DNA of 5,286 bases, taken from NCBI GenBank assembly GCA_903866285.1, contig CAIPMZ010000138.1, positions 1 to 5,286 on the forward strand. Direction: 5' to 3'. Numbering within the stretch: position 1 is the stretch's first letter; the number at the start of each line of letters is the position of its first letter. Positions 1 to 5,286 of the stretch are shown piece by piece. The notes beneath the pieces were generated by a model. That model worked only from the letters and a program-made list of their open reading frames with translations. It was not told where the DNA came from and did not search any database. Made by a program: the position numbers and the translations under genes. This stretch comes from an uncultured bacterium. Lineage in GTDB: Bacteria > Patescibacteriota > Minisyncoccia > Moranbacterales > GWC2-37-73.

Positions 1-914
1 AAAAGAAAAATACCTAAAAAGAAAAACTGCATCCCCCCAAAACCAACACTTCCCTTTAAAAAATGTTTATAATTAACGAGATTATCCGGCATAATTACCG
101 CGTAAATCAACAGCGCGCCAAAAAAGATCGCGTATAAACCCGTAGCCAGCCTAGCAATCTTTTTAAAACCTTCTGGCTGGGCAAGTTCTTTTTGATTAAT
201 AAATAAATATAAAATAAAAACAGCGAAGAAAAACGGGAAGAAAATAACGGAAGAATATTTAGTTAGCAGTGACAAGCCCAAAAAAAGCGCCGCCGCTAAA
301 AGAAACTTCTTGCTTTGATCTCTAAGATAAATTAGAAAGGAAAGAAGCGCTGCAAAACCGAATTCCCAAAGTAAACTATCTGGATTAACGATTTGGGAGA
401 TGCCTACCACGATTGGAGAAAGGAGCATCGATGAACAAGCCAGCAAAGCCACCCAGTCGCTTCGAAACATTTTTTTTAGCAAATAAAACAGCCCCAACAT
501 AAACAGCCCATTAAAAACTAGAAGTGGAAAACGAAAATAAAAATTAACTTTTTCGGCTTTGGCAATTTTTGATAGTGGCGCTATTTCGCCCGTGAAAATT
601 TTCGCTTCGAGGTTTGTTTTCAGCCAAGCCCCAGCCCCACTAACATAAGCTAGGGTAATTCCTGGCTTATCATTAATCCGAGTTTTTTCCCATTTTTGCG
701 TAGCCAGAGCTGTCCAATATTGCTGAATTCGGCCGTTGTTTTGTTGCCAATAATTATTTTGAACGTTATTGCTATACAGCCAATAATGTTCATCCGCCGT
801 TTCGAACTTTGTCAGATGTTGAAAGCCAAAAAAGAAATACCCCGCCAACGGAAAAACAAGCAGCCAAGGGGCTAGATTTTTTCTTTTAAGTTTTTCGAAA
901 AAAATATACATCAT
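1..914 (-). CDS. GT39/PMT-2-type polytopic membrane glycosyltransferase, N-terminal part (runs off left edge)
   Basis: The frame is open from the ATG at 914 to the window edge: 304 complete codons with no stop, so the gene continues beyond position 1. It is likely a lipid-carrier-dependent glycosyltransferase (GT-C fold, ArnT/PMT-2 relatives) in the cytoplasmic membrane that transfers a sugar from polyprenyl phosphate to an extracytoplasmic acceptor. Visible features are a basic N-terminus, a membrane segment at about residues 15-33, then the acidic pair D41-E42 in TADEHYW, where this family places its catalytic/metal-binding acidic residue in the first external loop. RINDKPGITLAY (79-90) and GISQIVNPDSL follow, with several more hydrophobic segments. 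It is a clear paralogue of the complete gene at 1098-3164, with both motifs conserved. An Asn/Gln-rich insertion of about nine residues follows the acidic motif. The start could be either of two adjacent ATGs (914 or 911); neither has a Shine-Dalgarno site. Sugar and acceptor cannot be told from sequence. Confidence 0.88.
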   Translation of the reverse strand, partial: MMYIFFEKLKRKNLAPWLLVFPLAGYFFFGFQHLTKFETADEHYWLYSNNVQNNYWQQNNGRIQQYWTALATQKWEKTRINDKPGITLAYVSGAGAWLKTNLEAKIFTGEIAPLSKIAKAEKVNFYFRFPLLVFNGLFMLGLFYLLKKMFRSDWVALLACSSMLLSPIVVGISQIVNPDSLLWEFGFAALLSFLIYLRDQSKKFLLAAALFLGLSLLTKYSSVIFFPFFFAVFILYLFINQKELAQPEGFKKIARLATGLYAIFFGALLIYAVIMPDNLVNYKHFLKGSVGFGGMQFFFLGIFL

Positions 915-920
915 ACGTAA

Positions 921-926
921 ATTATG
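921..926 (-). promoter_or_regulatory. Possible -10 element immediately before the partial glycosyltransferase start
   Basis: CATAAT (5 of 6 matches to TATAAT) on the minus strand ends 6 nt before the ATG at 914, the same spacing as the -10-like hexamer before the nuclease-helicase gene. The sequence at the expected -35 position (944-949, TTTTAA) is poor. No ribosome-binding site is seen, so a leaderless transcript is possible. The gene could instead be read through from its upstream paralogue. Confidence 0.2.
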
Positions 927-949
927 ATTTTCTAAAGTTAAGTTTAAAA

Positions 950-1059
950 TTTTTATAAGCTTATTTACTTTTTAGCGCCCGCGCTTGACCGAAAACAATG
1001 GTCAAACGCTTAGCTCGCTGTCGCTTACATGGCCTAAAAAGTAAATAGGCTTATAAAAA
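950..1059. repeat. 110-bp near-perfect inverted repeat with 26-nt arms and a 58-nt GC-rich centre
   Basis: The left arm (950-975, starting TTTTTATAAGCTTATTTACT) and right arm (1034-1059, starting CTAAAAAGTAAATAGGCTTA) are reverse complements at 25 of 26 positions. The one exception (961 against 1048) is a T-G pair, which can wobble in plus-strand RNA. The arms are very AT-rich (4 G/C in 26) while the centre 976-1033 is about 57% G+C, a sharp contrast to everything around it. The element sits between the stop of one glycosyltransferase gene and the start of its paralogue. It could be a dispersed palindromic element (MITE- or REP-like), a cruciform-forming spacer, or a transcript-end structure for the gene at 1098-3164. 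It is not a classical terminator: on the minus strand only a TTTT run (949-946) follows the stem. No target-site duplication is evident and no second copy is visible in the window. Confidence 0.9.
981..1009. other. Nested hairpin inside the large inverted repeat
   Basis: TTGACC (985-990) pairs with GGTCAA (1000-1005) around a 9-nt loop. After one unpaired position (984/1006, which becomes a G-U wobble in minus-strand RNA) the stem continues with GCG (981-983) against CGC (1007-1009). Together with the outer 26-bp stem this gives a two-level stem-loop. The core also has the tetramer CGCT at 982, 1007, 1016 and 1022, and its complement AGCG at 974-977, so alternative pairings are possible. The pairing is seen directly; a function is not known. 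Confidence 0.7.
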
Positions 1060-1097
1060 ATAAAAAATAATATCAAGCCAGAACTATATATTTGGAC

Positions 1098-3164
1098 CTA
1101 TTTTTCAGCTGGTTCTTCCCGGTATATCTTCAGGAAGCTTTTCGGCCGATTATCAATATACAAGTGCCAAATAGAATTTTCGCTCAGGTTAGTTTTAAAA
1201 CGTGGATTGATCGTGGCTTGGAGCGAGCGCAGATAATAATCGACTGGATATTTTATTGGGTCAATCTTGGACGTATGAATACATTTCCCCACGAAAAACT
1301 CGCACACGCCGTAAACATCTACCCAAAGCGTCAAGTCCTTAGCGTTTGGCATTTGATTTAAATACTGAGCTGCTTCATATCCCCCATAGCCCCACGCCCC
1401 AGAGATAATATACTTTTTCGGCAACAGTTCATTAGTATAACTAAAATAAAAAGGCGAAATCAGGAGAATACCTAGAATATTACAACCGAAAAAGAGTGCC
1501 CAGATTTTAGTTTTAGAAGTTTTCTTAATTGTTTCCCAGGGAAAAAAATTACTAAAATTAATTTTCTTAAAGAGAAAGAGACCTGCCAGCGCTAACGCAA
1601 AAAGCACCGCCATAAAGAAATTACGGGGCAAGGCATCCCGCAGATCGCCACTGAAAAAATATTGATCAACCAACGAAAAAATTTGTAGAAGCACGATTGG
1701 CAAGACCAATAAAAGATAAATTTTTACTAATCTTATTGTTTCAACGGTCTTTACTAGCGAAAATAGTTCGCTAAGCGCAATGGCGACTAAAATTAAGGTA
1801 AAAGGAAAAAGAATAATACTATAACGAACGGTTACTAAGAGCCCTTGCTCAACCACTGCGCCATAAAAAATTAAATAGAAAACGGACAGTAAAAAGACGA
1901 GCGTCCCGTGACTGATTTTAGCAAAGATCCCTTTTAGCCAGAGAAACAGCAGTAAAAATAAAGCAACTGGCGTCAAAGAAAAAGTCAGCGCCACGAATTG
2001 CATAATATAACGATGGAAAAAGGGCAAACGGCTAAAAGCATCCTTGCGTTTCGTATCGAAAGAAATTGTCGAAAGATCTAGTAAGGCGTGTCTACTAAGC
2101 CAGTTATATAAAACAAAAAGAAACGAAAAGGCTAAAATTGCGTAAACAATTTTTGGCAGATATGCTCGTAGGAAAGCTAGTTTAAGAAATAAAAAAGAAA
2201 GGACTTTACTTTTTAGGATCAGAGCATCAAGCAGAATCGCTAAATTTAAAAACATCACCGCCCAAAAAATTAATTGCAACCCCGGAAAACCAATCGTGCC
2301 CTCATAAAAATATTTTGGCTCCACAAAAGAAGCCGGCATCATCAAGGCGAATAAAAACATCCCGCCAACTAAGATTGCTAGGTAATTCAGAGAGTTTTTT
2401 AAAACGCGCTTAGAAAAGAGTAGATCCTTAGCTTGAATTAAATTTTCAAATTCAAGAAAATAATAACCTAGCATCATCAGGAAGAAAAAGGGAAAGAAAA
2501 TTACGCTGACATATTTACTAGCCAGGGAAAGACCCAGAAAAATTCCAGTCAGTAAGGAAAACTTCCAACCACCTCTTTGCAAATAAGCGTAGAAAGAAAG
2601 CACGCAGGCCGCGCCAAAAATCCAAAATAAAGAATCCGGGTTTACGATTTGGGAGATGCCCAATAAAATCGGCGAAGAAAGCATCCCGACTGTTGAAAAA
2701 AGCGCAATCCAATCATTTTCCGTAATTTTTCGCACAATCCAAAAGAAGAATAAAAAAGCGAAACCAGTGACTAAAACAATTGGCAAGCGATACCAAAAGT
2801 TTATCTCTTCCGTTTTCTGCGGATTATAAATATCGATGGGCCCCTTACTATAAATAAATTGCTCTTTAGGATTTTTCTCAAATAAAAGCGCTAGCCCAGA
2901 AGTATACGCCAACGTAATCCCTGGCTTATCGTTAATCCGGGTATCTTTCCATTTTCGCGCAGAGATTGCTTCCCAATAGTTTTGAATCCGTTCGGCCCCA
3001 GAATTTGGTAACCAAAAATGCTCATCCGCTGAGATGAACTTAGTGAGATGATTAAAAGCAAAGATAAAATAAACAGCCATCGAAATCCCCAGCAGGGTTC
3101 GAACCAACAGTTTCTCATTTTGCCTTATTTTAGCGAAAAAAGAAGCTAATTTTTCTTGTAGCAT
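1098..3164 (-). CDS. GT39/PMT-2/ArnT-like polytopic membrane glycosyltransferase, complete (688 aa)
   Basis: This is a complete gene, ATG at 3164 and TAG at 1098-1100. The ATG is the only start codon downstream of the nearest in-frame upstream stop. The product has roughly 12-15 hydrophobic segments (first at about residues 22-42, last at about 553-575) and a C-terminal soluble tail of about 110 residues, the usual build of bacterial PMT-2/ArnT-like enzymes. The acidic pair D47-E48 in SADEHFW lies in the first external loop, where the family has its catalytic/metal-binding acidic residue. RINDKPGITLAY (76-87) and SPILLGISQIVNPDSL (164-179) are shared with the neighbouring paralogue. The tail has GGYEAAQYLNQMP (594-606), typical of this family, and two cysteines six residues apart (C621, C628) that could form a disulfide. 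Predicted role: glycosyl transfer from a polyprenyl-phosphate sugar to a surface glycan, lipid or protein; the substrate is unknown. A promoter-like sequence lies upstream, so it may be transcribed independently of the nuclease-helicase gene. Confidence 0.92.
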   Translation of the reverse strand: MLQEKLASFFAKIRQNEKLLVRTLLGISMAVYFIFAFNHLTKFISADEHFWLPNSGAERIQNYWEAISARKWKDTRINDKPGITLAYTSGLALLFEKNPKEQFIYSKGPIDIYNPQKTEEINFWYRLPIVLVTGFAFLFFFWIVRKITENDWIALFSTVGMLSSPILLGISQIVNPDSLFWIFGAACVLSFYAYLQRGGWKFSLLTGIFLGLSLASKYVSVIFFPFFFLMMLGYYFLEFENLIQAKDLLFSKRVLKNSLNYLAILVGGMFLFALMMPASFVEPKYFYEGTIGFPGLQLIFWAVMFLNLAILLDALILKSKVLSFLFLKLAFLRAYLPKIVYAILAFSFLFVLYNWLSRHALLDLSTISFDTKRKDAFSRLPFFHRYIMQFVALTFSLTPVALFLLLFLWLKGIFAKISHGTLVFLLSVFYLIFYGAVVEQGLLVTVRYSIILFPFTLILVAIALSELFSLVKTVETIRLVKIYLLLVLPIVLLQIFSLVDQYFFSGDLRDALPRNFFMAVLFALALAGLFLFKKINFSNFFPWETIKKTSKTKIWALFFGCNILGILLISPFYFSYTNELLPKKYIISGAWGYGGYEAAQYLNQMPNAKDLTLWVDVYGVCEFFVGKCIHTSKIDPIKYPVDYYLRSLQATINPRFKTNLSENSIWHLYIDNRPKSFLKIYREEPAEK

Positions 3165-3205
3165 AGTCCTGAAATACTTATATTTATCGCCTGCTTATAA
3201 GGTTA

Positions 3206-3234
3206 ATTATAATTTATTCAGGTAGAAAATGCAA
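3206..3234 (-). promoter_or_regulatory. Predicted sigma70-type promoter for the complete glycosyltransferase gene
   Basis: On the minus strand a perfect TATAAT (3211-3206) is preceded, across a 17-nt spacer, by TTGCAT (3234-3229), a partial -35 match keeping the TTG. Predicted transcription would start near 3199, giving a leader of about 35 nt before the ATG at 3164. The only Shine-Dalgarno-like string, AGGA, lies just 2 nt before the ATG, which is too close for normal function. The exact -10 and ideal spacing support the call; the AT-rich background and weak -35 limit it. Confidence 0.45.
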
Positions 3235-3297
3235 GGCAACGCTAGCCATTATCTTAGCTTTTTAGAAGGCCAGGTATGTACAGAAATGAAGCCTGAA

Positions 3298-5274
3298 TTA
3301 TATTTCTTCAAATCCGATTCTTTTCAAGTACTCATAGGTGCTATCATAAAAAGCTGGGTTACGAGTTGGATCTTCTAAATCCCCAGTGGGCACAACAACA
3401 ACCATGCCCTGCCTTGCACGAGTCAAGATTACACGATATGCATTTTTTTGATATATTTGCCTCTCTGGCTTATTTATTTTATTCCATTTTGAACCGCAGA
3501 AAGAACGGTGCTCCCAACAATTTTTAGCATATCTAAAGTCAGCATCCCATATCACGCAAGACCAATCTAGTTCCAACCCCTGGATATCGAACTCTGTTGC
3601 AACATCTTCTAGATAATAAGATGAACGGACATCTTCTTTCCCATCAAGAAACCAATGCACTGGATCCATTGGCGCTTTAACATTAACTGCGTGTGGCTTC
3701 AAGCGTTCAGCCTGAGAAGAAACCACTATTCCAAAACGCTCCGATCCTCTAGCCTGAGCTTTCATCCATTTTTTAGCATTAGCAATATCACGAGTTATCA
3801 CAATTGGATATTTATTCTTAATCTTCTTGAGTATTTCAGTTGCTTCATCACCTTCACAATCAAGTAGTTTTTTTATCAATAAAGAAACATCTTCCGCGCG
3901 AAATGAACGCATTGACACAGAAAGATGAAGTTCATCCTTTACTTTAAGGTTTAAGTTATTCTTAACTGTTTTTAATAAATTTCCAGCTCCATATTCAAGA
4001 TCTTCGAGTTGAGAAGAAATATAAACGCGCCAATCAGGGAAAGACTTATTTATGGAACTTATCCATTCACCGATTCCTGCCTCACCAGTATTAATCTCTT
4101 GACCACCTCCAACAAGGCAAACAACCACAGCCCAATCCCTGTGCCGATCAAGACAAGAAATTAAAAATTCTGGCTCAGACTGAGAGAAGTTGGGCTTGTT
4201 CTTTTTTCTGGTCATGAAATTGACTGTCTGCTGCAAATCCCATGCTCTCTGGGCTTCATCAAAAAGAGCAACGTGCTCGATCGGTGGCTTCAAAATATCA
4301 ACAAGGCATTCATCACGAAAATTATGAACATTTTGAATAAACATCTTTACCTCACTCATTGCAATACTTTTTTTTATTTTTCCTCCTTGACTTTTTTCGC
4401 GACTAACCCTATCGCGAGCTAATGCTTCACGCAAAATTGCAACCAGCGGCCCATTCCCCGAAAGAAAAACGCTATAAAGGTCAGCATCCTTATTTATATG
4501 CTGAGTAGCTATATTAAGCCCAACCAACGTCTTTCCCGCTCCAGGAACCCCAGTGACGAAGCAGATTGATTTTTGAGAATTATCTTTTGAAAACTTAATA
4601 ATTTCGGATACCACGCTAGAGGTATCTCTTAAATTCCTTGCGCTTGCATCACTACGTGAAATCTCGCTAACGGAATGATTATTATATAAAGCCATGGCAG
4701 CTTCAATAATTGTCGGTGTTGGATGATAACTACCCAATTCCCACTCCCCAGTATTGATACTAGCGCCTTCAGAAAAGTTCAATACGTCTTCAAATATTTT
4801 TTCAAGCAACGCTATATCGCTCTTAATGGGTTCGAATACTTTATCATTTTGCGGGGTTAAAGAAATAAGAGGAATAATATTTTCAGCCTTAGTTGCGATA
4901 AGAACTGGCGCAATGAATAGCTCATGACTAGTTTCATGAAAGTTTTTCAAGTCCAAAGCATAATCACAAACTTGATCTATGGCATATGAAGTAAATTCCT
5001 TCTCGCCAACTTTAAATTCTAAGATAAAGATTACGGGTCCAATAATAACCAAGACATCAATCCGCTTACCCATTCTAGGAATTGAATACTCAAAATATAT
5101 AGCTCCATTATAATTTTTAAGAACTTTTTTAAGAATATCAATTTCCGCTAACCAAGAATCGCGCTGATTTTGTCCCAAATCAAAATCACCATGGCGGGTT
5201 AGTTCTCCAAGAATTTGGTCAGAATTACTTTTTAAAAAGTTACTTATTGAATCTGAATAATAATCTCTTTTCAT
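3298..5274 (-). CDS. Nuclease-helicase fusion: PD-(D/E)XK-like N-terminus plus DUF2075 (Schlafen group 3-like) SF1 helicase/ATPase, 658 aa
   Basis: This is a complete gene, ATG at 5274 and TAA at 3298-3300; the next in-frame Met is residue 68, too far in to be the start. Residues about 40-130 carry a restriction-endonuclease-like signature: D73 in KRIDVLVI, then E86-x-K88 in ILEFKVG, then Q101-x-x-x-Y105, the order seen in RecB-type PD-(D/E)XK nucleases. Residues about 235-630 are a superfamily 1 helicase-like ATPase: Walker A TGVPGAGKT (241-249), Walker B LFDEAQ (337-342), motif III GGGQEI (389-394), the arginine motif SMRSFR (454-459), motif V EFDIQGLELD (561-570) and motif VI YRVILTRAR (613-621). 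This set matches the DUF2075/Schlafen group 3-like family. All core residues are present, so both activities are plausible. It probably acts on DNA or RNA in the cytoplasm as a nucleic-acid-processing or defence-type enzyme; the defence role is inference. No partner gene is visible, but only 12 bp lie upstream in the window. Confidence 0.92.
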   Translation of the reverse strand: MKRDYYSDSISNFLKSNSDQILGELTRHGDFDLGQNQRDSWLAEIDILKKVLKNYNGAIYFEYSIPRMGKRIDVLVIIGPVIFILEFKVGEKEFTSYAIDQVCDYALDLKNFHETSHELFIAPVLIATKAENIIPLISLTPQNDKVFEPIKSDIALLEKIFEDVLNFSEGASINTGEWELGSYHPTPTIIEAAMALYNNHSVSEISRSDASARNLRDTSSVVSEIIKFSKDNSQKSICFVTGVPGAGKTLVGLNIATQHINKDADLYSVFLSGNGPLVAILREALARDRVSREKSQGGKIKKSIAMSEVKMFIQNVHNFRDECLVDILKPPIEHVALFDEAQRAWDLQQTVNFMTRKKNKPNFSQSEPEFLISCLDRHRDWAVVVCLVGGGQEINTGEAGIGEWISSINKSFPDWRVYISSQLEDLEYGAGNLLKTVKNNLNLKVKDELHLSVSMRSFRAEDVSLLIKKLLDCEGDEATEILKKIKNKYPIVITRDIANAKKWMKAQARGSERFGIVVSSQAERLKPHAVNVKAPMDPVHWFLDGKEDVRSSYYLEDVATEFDIQGLELDWSCVIWDADFRYAKNCWEHRSFCGSKWNKINKPERQIYQKNAYRVILTRARQGMVVVVPTGDLEDPTRNPAFYDSTYEYLKRIGFEEI

Positions 5275-5280
5275 AAAAAT

Positions 5281-5286
5281 ATAATA
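5281..5286 (-). promoter_or_regulatory. Possible -10 element immediately before the nuclease-helicase start
   Basis: TATTAT on the minus strand ends 6 nt before the ATG at 5274, so transcription from it would begin at or next to the start codon, giving a leaderless mRNA. No Shine-Dalgarno sequence is present in the 12 nt available upstream. Any -35 region lies outside the window, and such hexamers are common by chance in AT-rich DNA. Confidence 0.2.

Noticed and set aside
1092..1361. Plus-strand 89-codon open frame
   Set aside because: It lies almost wholly antisense within the 3' end of the complete glycosyltransferase gene, has no recognisable motif and no promoter or ribosome-binding site; it is a shadow frame.
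2518..3118. Two short minus-strand frames (2518-2712 and 2891-3118)
   Set aside because: Both overlap the 688-residue glycosyltransferase in another frame, and that protein's conserved family motifs run straight through these positions.
3241..3265. Possible plus-strand hairpin GCTA...TAGC followed by TTTTT
   Set aside because: The stem is only 4 bp (5 with a wobble) and no plus-strand gene ends here; on the minus strand there is no U-tract, so it does not serve as a terminator for the nuclease-helicase gene.
3655..3867. Plus-strand 70-codon open frame
   Set aside because: It is antisense to the helicase motifs of the nuclease-helicase gene, with low-complexity Ser/Phe/Ile-rich content and no family resemblance.
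1..5286. Alternative genetic code with UGA read as glycine
   Set aside because: No in-frame TGA occurs in any of the three coding regions, and the two complete genes end in TAG and TAA, so the standard bacterial code explains the window.
1..5286. CRISPR array, tRNA or rRNA genes, insertion sequence with transposase
   Set aside because: No regularly spaced direct repeats, no cloverleaf or rRNA-like sequence and no transposase reading frame were seen; the only notable repeat is the single inverted repeat at 950-1059.

Overview
The window looks like chromosomal DNA from an AT-rich bacterium. It carries three genes, all on the minus strand and so transcribed from right to left. The style fits a small-genome, uncultured lineage such as the Candidate Phyla Radiation (Patescibacteria): tandem multi-membrane-pass GT39-type glycosyltransferases, almost no recognisable Shine-Dalgarno sites, and low GC. 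That assignment is an inference from style, not a marker-gene call. All reading frames work with the standard bacterial code. No in-frame TGA occurs across about 1,650 codons, which argues against the UGA=Gly code of Gracilibacteria/Absconditabacteria.

Layout in the direction of transcription. (1) 5274-3298 is a complete 658-residue protein that joins an N-terminal PD-(D/E)XK nuclease-like domain to a superfamily 1 helicase/ATPase of the DUF2075 (Schlafen group 3-like) type. (2) A 133-bp intergenic stretch (3165-3297) holds a plausible sigma70-type promoter for the next gene. (3) 3164-1098 is a complete 688-residue polytopic membrane glycosyltransferase of the GT39/PMT-2/ArnT-like group. (4) A 183-bp intergenic stretch (915-1097) holds a striking 110-bp near-perfect inverted repeat with a GC-rich centre and a nested hairpin. 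(5) 914-1 is the N-terminal part (304 full codons) of a second GT39-type glycosyltransferase, clearly paralogous to the first and running off the left edge.

The two glycosyltransferases probably move sugars from a lipid (polyprenyl-phosphate) carrier onto an acceptor outside the cytoplasmic membrane, in cell-surface glycan or glycoprotein assembly. Their tandem arrangement indicates gene duplication with divergence. The nuclease-helicase has no visible functional link to them. It resembles stand-alone nucleic-acid-processing or defence-type proteins, and any partner would lie beyond the right edge. The most unusual non-coding structure is the inverted repeat between the two paralogues, which is either a dispersed palindromic/MITE-like element or a bulky transcript-end structure.
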